From NCBI RefSeq assembly GCF_963678635.1, contig NC_087065.1, forward strand, positions 67,921,374 through 67,985,373: DNA of 64,000 nt, written 5' to 3'. The notes beneath the pieces were generated by a model. That model had not been told where the DNA came from and did not search any database. It saw only the letters and a program-made list of their open reading frames with translations. The position numbers were made by a program, and so were the translations under genes. Shown piece by piece: positions 47,944 through 58,180 of the stretch. Source of the stretch: Symsagittifera roscoffensis. Its lineage: Eukaryota; Xenacoelomorpha; Acoela; Convolutidae. The first letter of the stretch is position 1. Each line of letters starts with the position of its first letter.

Positions 47944-49526
47944 TCAATACTCGCCTGCGGTTTGTCCCGGGGGTTTGGCAAACTGCTTCCCCATTTTGTG
48001 ATGCAGGTTGTTGGGTTTGTTCTCCACCAGAAACTTCCCTCTATGGTTTGGTAGAGCCCTTTCTCGGACCTGATGACGGATGTCCGTCAATGACCTCGTG
48101 TTCAATGGTCCCATACTGTTATCTCCGGGCAGACACTCTAGGTCCACCACTTGAAGGGTAGTAGCGGAGCTGAATTGTTCTGCTTCAGCCAAGAGCCAAA
48201 ATCGCCTACCAACCGGTTCAGACCAGATACCGTAGGATCAACCCCGTTGAGCATTCTGCTCGCATATGCACGACATGTTAACGTCTTCATGCTCAGTTTG
48301 ATAGCCATGTCTGCTTTTTATCTTGTCCAGGGACTGGGCTCTGCTCTTTTCCATGGCAGCTCACTGACCCTACTCATATCTATCAACGCTCCAAGATCGG
48401 CTCGCGAGGTCCCCTGAGCGGTTGACGCCCTCGAATGATGTGCCGTGGTATTCGCGGTCACTTGAGGAGCCACTTGCTGTGGCCCACTTCTCGTTCCACG
48501 GCGATTCTCCAAGGATCGGCCTCGGGGAGCTGGAGCGGTCCCCAGCCTCTCTCTCACATCAAAGCTGGGAGAGGGCTGTACCACGTTTGCCTGTGTAGTC
48601 AAAGGCCCCAGACGGTTCACTAATGCTTCAGGTACATGGGATCTGACCCTGCCGGCAGGGCTTCCTCGTGTCACTGGGTTGACCATTGTCCCCAGTTCAG
48701 CTTCCATTTCTTCTATCATCGTTTGGAACGAGTCGTTTATCCTTTGTATTCCAGGTTGGTAATTGGGGTGTATACCATCTTTTGTCAAGGCACCATGGTC
48801 CACCATTCTCAATGTATTTTCGACATCCATCAAACGGAGTTCGTTGGGATTTCCTGTGGTCAGATTCCTGATCATCACATTCCACTGGGTAATGTTCCCA
48901 TTCATGAAGTCGGCTCCTGGTGACCCGGCGTCTGGGTTAAGTGGATGGTACACAATGCCACAATCCTCGGTCTGTACTTCTCTTTCAATTCATTGAGGAG
49001 ACAGAACAGTAGTGGTTCCCATTTTGCCTCAGCTGTGACGGGGTTCCTCGAGACATCGTTGGTTTCTATCATCACGGTCAACGTGTCCACTCTATCGTCT
49101 GTTCTGCGGCTCTATCGTCTTGATTACTTGAGCCAATGAAGCCCCTCCAAAGGAGATCACAGTAGTTTGTCCTCCTACTAGAAATTGGTTCAAATCCCTC
49201 ACCAGGCTGTCTCCTATGAATAGGTGTTGGCTGCCCGTTGGCACAGGTTGGTGGATCGTCGCTCGATTCCAGGTCATACTGTTCAGACAGGCTCTAGGTT
49301 GTTCTGCTGCAACTTGCACGAAGGTCCTTCAGGTGTTGAGGTGCTTTCGAATGTCAACTACCCGCGACCTCACCTTGGCTCCACTCAGTACCGCACCGGC
49401 CGGCTCTGTGGGATTCATTGATTTTTCTTTTCTGGTGGGCAACTGATCCGCTCGCTGAATAGGAACAATCCGCTCCAAGCTTCGGTCTTTCGCTCGGTTT
49501 ATTTCCTGTATCGCAGCTTTGGCCAC
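47944..49526 (-). pseudogene. SGNH (GDSL) hydrolase-like protein, frameshifted
   Basis: Minus-strand frames carry the SGNH blocks in the right order. 49319-49092 has LFIGDSLVRDL (block I, Ser at about 49,207) and ISFGGASL (block II-like). 49090-48902 has TLTVMIETNDV (block III, Asn at about 49,059). 48953-48318 has TKDGIHPN (block V, Asp at about 48,778 and His at about 48,769). All four name-giving residue types survive, with Gly of block II inferred. The pieces lie in different frames, so at least two shifts inactivate the copy. SGNH enzymes are esterases or lipases acting on ester bonds, and esterase domains are known in ORF1 of some CR1-type LINEs. A Ser/Thr/Arg-rich disordered tail follows block V, and 48192-47944 adds a further unknown segment. 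Confidence 0.65.
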
Positions 49527-49608
49527 TTGCTCAAATTTCCCCAGGAACTGAGGTGCCAGGTAATGTTCGAAGGGTCAGTTATCGTGTTTCTCGCGTTTCA
49601 AGGCGAGC

Positions 49609-50382
49609 TCAATCGCTGGGGGCCGTCACCTCACTGGGTCTATAAAGCTCCTGAGTCTTGGATTTGGCTGTCGTCTCGGTATTCATCATCGCCAGAACCT
49701 CCGGCGACAACTTGCTGACACTAGCATTATAGAGCTCCTTCAAGTGGTTTATCTCCTCTTCTTTGGAGAGGATCTGCAGCTCTTCGTATTTCCGTTTCCA
49801 TTCGTCACAGTTTTTCGCCTTTTCGTGAAGCTCGTTCAACCTGGTGCACAACTGCTTCCAGTGTTTGTCTTTCTTCTCCAGAGTTTCACTCGTCTCCACC
49901 GTTTGTATCTGAGATTGGTTCGTTCTGACTTTTTTCCTTGGAGTAGCCGCTGTTGGGGAGTCTGCTGAGTGTGATGGGCCCAGCCCGTCACGTGATCGCT
50001 TGGCTCCAATGAGAGGCTGTACAGGCTGAACAGCCAGGGGCATTTCTTCTAACCTGTAGTCCCTCTGCTCGCTCAGTCCAGATTCACGAGCTAGGTCGTG
50101 ACCCGACCTTTCCCCTCGTTGCCATCTCATGAGTCGGTTACGACCTCTCTCGACGGTTCCGGACGCGAAAAGGCCAACATCAGGACCACCTCCGTGGGGC
50201 GTTCCCGACGAGCTTCCCTTCCCAACGCATTGAGGAGTGCGACGGTGAACATCGCCAGCTCCGGTTCCTCCAATCCAGATAAAATCCATCAAATCGTTGG
50301 CATCACTCATTCTTCTTTGTGTGTGTTTGATCGTGTTTCTCTGATTCGGTTCAAAATCAATAAACAAACTACAATCAATCAA
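49609..50382 (-). CDS. Disordered/coiled-coil protein at the head of the SGNH block
   Basis: The longest intact frame of the block, 257 codons. Residues about 1-130 are disordered and Gly/Arg-rich. A basic PRKKVRTNQ-type stretch near residue 150 could be a nuclear localisation signal. Residues about 165-235 form a clear coiled coil (ETLEKKDKHWKQLCTRLNEL then heptad-like Glu/Lys/Leu). It ends just upstream of the SGNH frames and in the same direction, so the two may once have formed one polypeptide. The first internal Met (SDANDLMDF region, about residue 26) could be the true start. No known family was recognised; by position it resembles an ORF1 or accessory protein. Confidence 0.5.
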   Translation of the reverse strand: MIDCSLFIDFEPNQRNTIKHTQRRMSDANDLMDFIWIGGTGAGDVHRRTPQCVGKGSSSGTPHGGGPDVGLFASGTVERGRNRLMRWQRGERSGHDLARESGLSEQRDYRLEEMPLAVQPVQPLIGAKRSRDGLGPSHSADSPTAATPRKKVRTNQSQIQTVETSETLEKKDKHWKQLCTRLNELHEKAKNCDEWKRKYEELQILSKEEEINHLKELYNASVSKLSPEVLAMMNTETTAKSKTQELYRPSEVTAPSD

Positions 50383-50796
50383 GATCTAAAAAACAAGTCA
50401 CGACTTAGATTAATCATTCCCAGCTGTTTCATCTCTAAGATAAAACATCATTCACATCCTTCTTCAAAACAGTCCACTGAAATTCTCTTTTGTTTTCAGT
50501 TTAAAAACTAGCACCAAGGTGGTTCCTCCACCTGCGATCTTGTCAGAATAACATAATTGAGCGCTGTCACTTTTCGTACCTGGAGTGTTCCAGGCTTCCA
50601 TGACCTAAGCATCACATAAACAAACCTAACCATGACATAACATACAAATATCGCACATCAGCACTGTCACATAAAAGACCTAATACATAACCATTAAGCT
50701 AAAACTTAATCCTGGTGACTAAAAAGTAAACCTAATAAAGACTATTTAACACCGAATGTGGCTCTAGCATATGCTCAGATAATATTTTTTTTGTAA
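50383..50796. other. Non-coding gap between macro-like tail and SGNH block
   Basis: AT-rich, about 410 bp, with frequent ACATAA and CAATCAA words and no frame of note. If both sides belong to one element, this would be the place for a splice acceptor for a downstream message. AATTTCAG on the minus strand near 50,475 is a candidate, which is inference only. Confidence 0.35.
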
Positions 50797-51240
50797 TTAG
50801 ACCTCTGTGTCCGTTTCTGAAACTATTACATGTACGAGAGCATATAACTCTCTACTCTCTCGGATGCAGTTTTTTCCTATTGGGATCATAGACTGGTGAA
50901 GAGAGAGAGAGGTCACTCCTCTCTCAACCAGGAAATCCCTAAGTCTAGTTAAGGCCAGCACCAAGTTTTTGAGATTTACGTGTTGTCTATCACTGGCCTT
51001 CGTTACCAGGAAACACAAATATTTCCCTGTTATCTGTGACGCAATAGGGGGCAGCGCTATCATCCCTCCTACACCAGGTCTCTGTTTCCATAAAAACTCG
51101 ATATTCTTGTATTGTTTTCTAAAGTCGGCCGCTAGTGCTGTCGTAAAACTTATATCCGCGGTTATCGCTATAGCACACGTTTATTCCGTGAGTATGAAAT
51201 CACTGTCAGTGACAACGATATTGTTTGAGTTGTGATTTGG
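50797..51240 (-). pseudogene. Macro-domain-like C-terminal segment
   Basis: Frame 51063-50797 has ITGKYLCFLVTKASDRQHV, then LTRLRDFLVERGVTSLSL and a C-terminal RELYALVHVIVSETD. The upstream sequence in the same frame, past a TAA near 51,184, reads IAITADISFTTALAADFRKQ. This order (loop near AxA-Gly region, FR helix, a YLVTK strand, a helix LxxLRDxLxxxGVxSLxLP, and a final helix) is the macro-domain plan, which binds ADP-ribose. The key loops are poorly preserved. It lies downstream of integrase on the same strand. I infer a macro-like domain appended to a gypsy-type pol. Confidence 0.45.
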
Positions 51241-51283
51241 TAGATCAAAATATGATTCAAAAAATCTTCCAAAAAGCGGTTTT

Positions 51284-52301
51284 TTAGCATTTTTGCCCTC
51301 GGTTTCCAGCTCTCCAGTTTCTCTTGCCGATATTAGATTTTTGATCATAAGGTTTTCGGTTTTCGGTGTTGGTGAGTCCTATCCCCACTCCCCGGACAAA
51401 CATATCTATCGACGTCCCCGTCGATCGCCCAAAATCGCGCAGATCGCGATTGGATTCTGGCACGCGTAAAGGACCATCTGGAGCGACCCAGTTGGAATCT
51501 GTATTTTCGTGACTGATGTATTTGATGCTATTTTGATCGACACCTTGAATCGTCAAGATTGTCTCTTTCGGGTCATCTGGCAGATCATGGAGCCATTCGA
51601 GAATTCGCAGATTTGTCAATTCTTGCTCAAACATCTGCTCCGTCTCCGGTTCGAACTCCACATCCGGGTCAGAGCCATCGTCGATCCAATCCTATTCTGT
51701 GTCGTTGACCAATTCGATCTCTTGTGGCACCACTACTTCATCCAGTCCCACTAGCGAGTCCATCATGTCGCTCAAAACTATCCTGTCTATAACATAATCC
51801 TCGCCATACGGGTTGTACTTCTTCTTGTTTTTTCCTCTTTTGCCCTGGCGTGTTTGCATGGTGAAGGTGAAGTCGGGCTGTACTCCTTTATCAACTTTAG
51901 GTTGTTCTGGACAGTCCCAGTCTTCTTCGGCCTATGGAGGAGTTTCGTCGTCCACCTCCACTCACTCGGTTAACTCCAGGTCCAGTGGCAGATCGCAATT
52001 ATCTACCACCTCATTCTCGTCGTTTTGTCGGGCGTGCCTCTTTCATTCACCTCGCAGGTAGGATTCACTATCAAATATTCCTCGTCATGCATTTCGATGG
52101 ATTACACCAGTCCTCCGATGAAGCATTGTGGGGCTTGATGTTCTCGCAATGTCTGCCCGTCCGGTACTCAACCAATAAAAACGACCTGCTTGGTGCACTT
52201 CAGTTCTTTGAAATGGATCGCGTCATTTTTCAGCAACTTTTTAGTTCCCTTTAGTGGAACTACCTCCTGGAACACCCACACATAATCTGCAACTGAGTAA
52301 G
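51284..52301 (-). pseudogene. Pol tail after integrase
   Basis: Just after integrase (52,300 down to about 52,060) other frames read YVWVFQEVVPLKGTKKLL, an EHQAP-region and EVNERGTPDK, resembling the chromo/SH3-like integrase tail of gypsy elements. Frame 51661-51284 is acidic at first (EFEPETEQMFEQEL) and then basic, without a known domain. Shifts and stops are frequent. It bridges integrase and the macro-like segment and supports reading both as one polyprotein. Confidence 0.5.
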
Positions 52302-53163
52302 CTATTGCAATTCTACAATCATTTTATCGAACTTTCGTTTTTGTCTAATTTGAGCCTGATGCTTCCTCCTGCATAAATCTTTCAGCTCTTGCTGCCTCCT
52401 CATCACATCACGAACGTACGTTTGTGGCGCTGTTTTCTTTCCTTCGTACTCAGGGTAGAAGAACATTAATGGAAGTGCTTTCTCGTGACCAGTCAACATC
52501 ATATGCGTGCTTATTCCCGTGGTAGAATGTTCTGTGCTCTTATAAGCGCCCATCACTTGCGGCAAGTGACTGTCACAGTCGTCCATGTATTGTGAGCAAT
52601 AAACCCTCAACATGGAAACTAACATGCGATTCTGCCTTTCAACTAGGCCATTCGTTTGTGGGTGATAAGTGGTCGAGTAGGCCTGTGCCACTTGTGACTT
52701 CTTCATTAACTCCTTCGTGAGGTCACCCACGAATGCTTTGCCATTGTCTGGTTGGAATGTGATGGGGCAGCTGTGTCTCACTATCCATACTTTTATCAAG
52801 TGATCGCACGTTTGTTCCGCTGACGCTGTCATGCAGGGAGCCACCTCTGCGTATTTCGTGAAATGATCAATCATTACCAGCACATGATTGTAGCCCGTGG
52901 TTGTCATGCATAATTTCTGATGATCAATTTGCACCACTTCATTGAATACTGATGAATCTATTGACTGCAGGGAAACCTCAATTTTCTGGGTCCTTCGCCT
53001 CTTGACACGACAAGCATGCAGAGATCCTTTTTTCACAGGCCCTCTTTAAACCAGGCCATTCGAACCGTTTCTGTATCCTATTATACACTTTGTCTACGCC
53101 TTGATGACCCATCTGATCATGTGAACGAAAGAGCGATTCGGTTTGATACAATTGCGGTAGCAC
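52302..53163 (-). pseudogene. Ty3/gypsy integrase (zinc finger and DDE core)
   Basis: 53163-52978 gives the HHCC zinc-binding domain: SHDQMGHQGVDKVYNRIQKR then a C-xx-C in ACLSCQEAK. After a frameshift near 53,000, frame 53036-52302 (244 codons) carries the core: VQIDHQ (Asp 38), FQPDNGKAFVG (Asp 97) and YHPQTNGLVERQN (Glu 133). That is a complete D,D(35)E triad, and HPQTNGxVER is the gypsy signature. Apart from the shift the core looks intact. It would insert element cDNA into the host genome. Confidence 0.92.
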
Positions 53164-53246
53164 TATCGAGTTATATTTGTAGAGGATTTTGTCCTCGTCC
53201 GTGCTTTGCAGGCCACAATCCCTTCTTTATTCAAGTACAACAGGTC

Positions 53247-53570
53247 TTATAAATAAAATTGCTTTAGGATCTTGTAGCTGTCTTCTTCCAAATCACTTTT
53301 GTCAGGTGCTCCTTTTTCGATCCATCTCTTTAGGTTACTCGTCAATCTATTATTTCGCTGAGCCCATAAGAGGTCCAAAAGTCGGTACCTGGGTTTAAGA
53401 ATTGTCTTTAATAAGTTTAGTTGTCTGCTAACTATCTCTGGTTCATGGGCATCGTCCATCAACTTAACACACCATATCTTTTTCAAAGGTGTTGCCTCTT
53501 GCACTGATGGTTCCAGGTTGGTAGGGACGATCGTAGCATGCGGAAGTAACCTAGTCGGACGTTTCGACAC
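53247..53570 (-). pseudogene. Ty3/gypsy pre-integrase linker
   Basis: A 107-codon frame rich in Leu and Arg (IVSRQLNLLKTILKPRYRLL, then WAQRNNRLTSNLKRWIEKG). It corresponds to the helical linker between RNase H and the integrase zinc finger. The continuation into the zinc finger (LLYLNKEGIV region, about 53,230) is in another frame, so a shift lies near 53,247. Confidence 0.6.
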
Positions 53571-53630
53571 TGCTATTAACTCAAGCTCGTCTGCGGCATT
53601 ATCAATTACTGTGCCCTGATCGTCGGAGGT

Positions 53631-54540
53631 TTATCGGTCTCTGTCTGTGCCCTGATGCAATTCTCTATCCAGCCCGCGCTGCTTCCATTCTACTAGCAAA
53701 GAATGAATAGCGATTTCTGAGACGTCAGAATTGGATGTAGTTTCTGACCCATTCACCCAAAGCTGAGACAGCTGAGACTGCGAGTCATCCCTTGAGCTGA
53801 TGGATTCTGCATCATCGTCTTCTGATTTGCTTATGATGTTTCTCGACTCCCCGGACAAAATTATGTCCCTTGGTTGCTCTGAAGTCGACTTTCCGGACAA
53901 CATTCTGTCCCTTGGTCGCTTCGACATTGTCTCCCCGGAAAAGTCATCCTGTCCGGGCCCGAAGGTGCACGACTCCCCGGACAATGTTTCGTCTCCAGAT
54001 GAACAGTCCGAGCTCGTCTCGTACTCCTCCTTCGTGTCAGTGAACTGAACTTTTCTCGTTACGCTGGATTTTAATTCAACATTGAAATCTTGAGCGGTTT
54101 GGGTAGCTACCGATCGTTGACACTCCACATACGAAAACCTTAGAAGCACATCTTTCGAAATCGAACTCACTAAATTATTCACAATCGATCGAAAATCCAG
54201 TTCAACGTCCCGACTCCGAATTGCTACGGGTCTCTTTTCCGTTTTTTCGGTGATTGTAAACCTCTGCATGGTCTCCATCCGTTCATGGTTATGCCGTTCA
54301 ACCTCTTTGTCAATCAGGTCACGGAGTTTCAGCATGATATCCGGTGCCACGTTCACCGTCTTGTTTAGCAAGGCTATGCTGTTGATACCCAGCCTGTTCA
54401 GTTCTTACTGCACCGGGTGTGATCGAACCAGCAAATCCAACGGGAACGGATCACCTTTAGCCAACATTTTTATCTCCGCAGCCGCTTCCACGGGCCTGGT
54501 ATGGGGTGCCCGGACTTGTCAAGCCACCTGGTGAGTGGCA
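53631..54540 (-). pseudogene. Acidic Ser-rich spacer of pol with repeated LSGES units
   Basis: Frame 54371-53631 (246 codons) begins with a helical part (VNVAPDIMLKLRDLIDKEVE) and then becomes acidic and Ser-rich. Residues about 130-190 contain five LSGES/FSGET-like units separated by PRD-containing linkers, corresponding to repeated TCCGGGGAG-type DNA on the minus strand (53,840-54,000). Upstream, 54,380-54,530 reads IKMLAKGDPFPLDLLVRSHP in other frames. It lies between RNase H and integrase, where some gypsy elements have a long linker. No enzymatic motif was seen. Confidence 0.55.
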
Positions 54541-54612
54541 GTTTGTTGTAGGTCTCTTTGTCCAGGAATGAAAATCCATCCTTAATCTTTGCTTGGTTGG
54601 CCTGCTTCACTT

Positions 54613-55134
54613 TCAGTGGCTCATCAAATTCGTTCTTTTTACTGAGGTTGTCGGCATTTTGTGTTTGTCACGGGTTCGATGCTCTATGATCATGTGGTAT
54701 CCGTCCAGACGCACAATCCAACAACCAATGTAACTTTGGTCCATTGAATAGGTCTTCAGCCAGGCAAGAGCACGATTGTCCACGCGGAACTTGAAGGGAG
54801 TGATCTCTAAGTAGGCTCTGTACTTTTTAACGAAAGTGATCACAGCGAACATCTCCGCCTTTGGTTCACCGTATTTCATTTCAGTGTTGCTCAGAATTTT
54901 ACTTCCGTAAGCTATTGGTCTTAGAACAGTCCTCCCTTTACACTCCTGTTCCTAGTGAAGTATGCCCGATATCGCAATTACCGATGCATCTGTATCTAGT
55001 ACAAATATCCCCTTTTCTGTCGGCATGACGAGGACCGGAGCCTCGCAAAGTTCGCGCTTAACATTCTCAAAGGAGACCTGAGCCTCGTCAGTCCAGCTGA
55101 ATTTTTTGCCTTTATTTCGCGTAAACCTTTGCAT
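54613..55134 (-). pseudogene. Ty3/gypsy RNase H (normal position)
   Basis: 55134-54952 has FSWTDEAQVSFENVKRELCE and FVLDTDASVIAISGIL, the RT connection and the first RNase H strand with its Asp. 54879-54613 has KYGEPKAEMFAVITFVKKYR (Glu of RNase H), FRVDNRALAWL (Asp) and a IEHRTRDKHKM end. In intact elements the last block continues into a NADSLS motif; here the frame has shifted. A TAG near 54,955 separates the two frames. The domain degrades the RNA strand of the RNA/DNA hybrid. Confidence 0.85.
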
Positions 55135-55857
55135 GGGATATATCTTGTCAGCATACCCTTTGATAAATTCTCGGTAGTACCTAGTAAATCAGAGAAAGCT
55201 CATCAATTGCGTGTCCGTCTTCGTTGCTTTCCATGTCAGCACCGGTTCAACCGCTTCCGGTTACGTTCTGACCCCGTGTTTATCTACAAGGCGACCCAGA
55301 TACTTGATTGAGTCTCTCAGGATTTCGCACCTTGAAGTTTTGCACTTCAGACCAGCTTGTTTCATGCAACCAAAGACCTCGTCTAGTCTCCTTTCATGGT
55401 CCTCCAGCGTTGGTGTCGCGATGACCACGTCATCAACGTAACACATTGTGAGGTTGCCATAGCTTTTAGTTACATTCGTGATTGCTTGAGTCATTAATCG
55501 TTGGAACGTAGCCGTCGCATTGCATAGTCCAAACGTCATTCTTTTCCACTGGTACAGCTCCAGTTCACACGGAAATCCTGTCTTCTCTCGATCTTGTTTT
55601 CTGAGGGACACTTGTCAGAACGCTGATCCCAAATCCAACGTCATGAAGAATTTTGCATCTCCTAACTTGGAGAGGCTCTCGTCGATGCGGGGAATTGGGT
55701 ATGCGCCCTTTATTGTTATCGCATTCAGGTAGCGGAAATCACAACAAAACCTAAGTTGCCCCCCTTTCTTTTTTGCCATGACCACGCCGCAAGCCCACGG
55801 GGACTTCAACGGTTCAATCATGTCATACTCCATTAATATTTCAATTTTTTTCTGCAT
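55135..55857 (-). pseudogene. Ty3/gypsy reverse transcriptase
   Basis: 55857-55615 has EYDMIEPLKSPWACGVVMAK, RFCCDFRYLN and FFMTLDLGSAF (motif A with Asp). 55611-55261 continues in the same frame with QWKRMTFGLCNATATFQRLM (motif B) and MCYVDDVVIATPTLEDH (motif C, YVDD). The frames are separated by one TGA where Trp of the FWQ motif is expected, so it is a single nonsense change. All three catalytic Asp positions are present. Before 55,135 the thumb region is disturbed by further stops. This is the normal pol RT, with protease upstream and RNase H downstream. Confidence 0.92.
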
Positions 55858-56195
55858 GCTTCGGACGTGTGTGGGCTCATTCCCCTAGCTCCCTCCCTAT
55901 GAGGTACCGAACCCTATTCTTTTTCTATGTCATGTTCTACAATATTGCAGCAGCTCATATCAGCCTTGTGCTTCGAAAAAACGTCTGCGTTCCAATTTAA
56001 CACCGCTCTGAGCGAGTCTAACTCCTTTTCTACTAATTTGACTTTCAAGTGCTCTATCTCAGGTGGGACCGGTTTGATCGATGCTAATTCTGTTTCTGTC
56101 GGTATCTCAGGAAAATTTGAGCAACTAGACAGCCCATCGTCTGCCTCTATTTCATCGAAAACAACTTTTTAGAAGATTCCAATTCACTTATCTCT
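55858..56195. other. Protease-RT linker
   Basis: Minus-strand protein-like words (VEHDIE region near 55,930; SSCSNFPEIPTETELAS region near 56,080-56,130) are in several frames. They fit the linker between protease and RT. No separate gene. Confidence 0.45.
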
Positions 56196-57194
56196 TTAAT
56201 ATGCTTGATTGGCGTGTAAAGGACATTCAGTTACTTCATTTTTCTTGGAGTTCTCTACGCTCCGATACTCTGTGCTCAGAGGAAATGCGTAGCTAAGTTT
56301 CTTGCTTCTTTGTATCGTCACCGTTGTTGCCTCTGTGTTCAACAACACACTCACACACAGTCCGCTCTGAGTGAGTGAGAATCTTCTTCCTAAAATAGCT
56401 GAGCTTTTACTGTTCGGATTGGGAACCAGACACATCTGTCTGTCGTTACTAAGCTCATTCAAGTTCCTCATCCTAAATGTCGCTAATACAGCCTGATGTG
56501 GTTTTAACCTAACTTTCCGATCTAGGAAAATTGGCACCTTTGCTTGGTTAATCAGGATTTTGTTGATTGGTTTTTTTTCATACTTCTTCTCTGGGTCCTT
56601 GATTCTTATCAACCCGTCGTTGAGGTCAATCGTGACATCGAAGTTGCGCACGAAATCTCGTCCTTGGGTGAACTGGTCGGACTCATCAAGATTCTCGACG
56701 ACCAGGAAACTCATCCAGAGATGCCTCCCTCCTAGCTGCAACGAGATGATAGGGGTCCTTCCGGTCACTTATATTGCACCCTGATTAGCCGCTGCCAGTC
56801 TGATATTAGTCGGAATCATATCCGACCTATCAAAACCCATTTTGGTCCAAGTGCTCACAGGCATGACACTGACCACTGCTCCGGTGTCTAATAATCCCTT
56901 CACGGAGATTTGTCTACCCTGCACGTCTAGTACATGCGTGGCCAGATCGCCTTCACAGCCTATGTGGACAGCGTCTTGTTCGAGCATGGCGTTGTGTCCC
57001 ATTAGTCGGACCTTAAGCTCTTCTGGACTTATGTAGATCCGGCCTAATTGGTCACTTGCATCGGTCACGTGAGCTTTAGTGTAAATGTTTATGCCATTCA
57101 CGTTCATGAGAGTTGGGTATGCGCCAAAAACTTCAAAGTAGTGTTCATCTACTTTCATTAGCCTCGGCCCACCTGTTGTGAGTAACGCTCTCAC
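56196..57194 (-). pseudogene. Ty3/gypsy aspartic protease
   Basis: Frame 57194-56769 carries VKGLLDTGAVVSVMPVSTW, with the catalytic DTG at residues 103-105. Frame 56768-56196 follows in phase after a single stop codon and has ISLQLGGRHLWMSFLVVEN, then GRDFVRNFDVTIDLNDGLIR (the closing G-R-D/N helix of retropepsins) and a long C-terminal extension with FLDRKVRLKPHQAV and ILGRRFS. It would process gag-pol. The gene is intact except for that stop. Its N-terminal neighbour is the misplaced RNase H duplicate, not gag as expected. Confidence 0.85.
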
Positions 57195-57499
57195 TGCCCT
57201 TAGAATCTAGTTTGGGGTCTTTCTGTCTCAGGTAGTCCGCGTAGATGTCGAGGTGTACTGCCGTGATCTCGCACGGCTCGCTCAAGTTCTTCACCACCTG
57301 ATGGCCCGCGACTGATATGATTGACATTATTTTCGTCCCCTCTCTTGTCATGCCGAAGGTTTTTCCCGAGATAACATTCAACTTTAGACCCTGCTTCCTG
57401 GGTTCCTGGTTGTCCTCCTGTTTCGTTGATCTTCCTAGAAAGCCAATTTTCTCGCGCAGCTCTCTAGTCTCGTACTCTGACCTTACCCACTGCTCTTGG
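57195..57499 (-). pseudogene. Region between protease and the duplicated RNase H
   Basis: The minus-strand frame 57582-57145 passes through here (GFLGRSTKQEDNQEPRKQGL, then HLDIYADYLRQKDPKLDSKG). It is charged with no known motif. In order it should be the gag-protease linker. The frame also starts with the end of the duplicated RNase H, so two originally separate parts are now joined. Confidence 0.5.
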
Positions 57500-58180
57500 T
57501 GTTTGTCACGGGTTCGATGCTCTGTGATCATGTGGTAATCGTCCAGACGCACGATCCAACAACCAATGTAACTTTGGTTCAATCGAATAGGTCTTCAGCC
57601 AGGCAAGAGCACGATTGTCTATGCGCAACTTGAAGGGAGCGCTCCTCAAGTAGGCTCTGTATTTTTCAACGAAAGTGATCACCGCGAACATCTCCGCCTT
57701 TGGTGCACCGCATTTCATTTCAGTGTCGCTCAGGACTTTACTTCCGTAAGCTATTGGTCTTAGAACAGTCCTTCCCTTCCACTTCTGTTCCTGGTGAAGT
57801 ATGCCCGATATCGCAACTACCGGTGCATCTGTATCTAGTACAAATATCCCCTTTTCTGTTGGCATGCCGAGGACCGGGGCCTCGCAAAGTTCGCGCTTAA
57901 CATTCTCAAAGGAGACCTGAGCCTCATCAGTCCAGCTGAATTTATTGCCTCTATTTCGCGTCAACCTCTGCATGGGATTTATCTTGTCAGCATACCCCTT
58001 GATAAATTCTCGGTACAAGTTAGCGAATCCGAGAAAGCTCATCAGTTGCGTGTCGGTCTTCGGTGCTTTCCATGTCAGCACCGGTTCAACCGCTTCGGGG
58101 TCCGTTCTGACCACGTGTTTATCTACAAGTCGACCCAGATAATTTATTGAGTCTCTCAGGATTTCGCACTTTGAAGGTTC
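57500..58180 (-). repeat. Duplicate of the RT-thumb/RNase H region in front of protease
   Basis: This stretch is a copy of about 54,662-55,340 at clearly above 90 percent nucleotide identity by eye, offset about 2,840. Frame 58114-57506 (202 codons) reads intact through LTWKAPKTDTQLMSFLGFAN, FSWTDEAQVSFENVKRELCE, FVLDTDAPVVAISGIL and FAVITFVEKYRAYL to RIDNRALAWLKTY. It preserves thumb, connection and RNase H better than the copy at the normal place. Its position between the gag zinc knuckles and the protease is wrong for any gypsy element, so this is a rearrangement. Confidence 0.9.
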
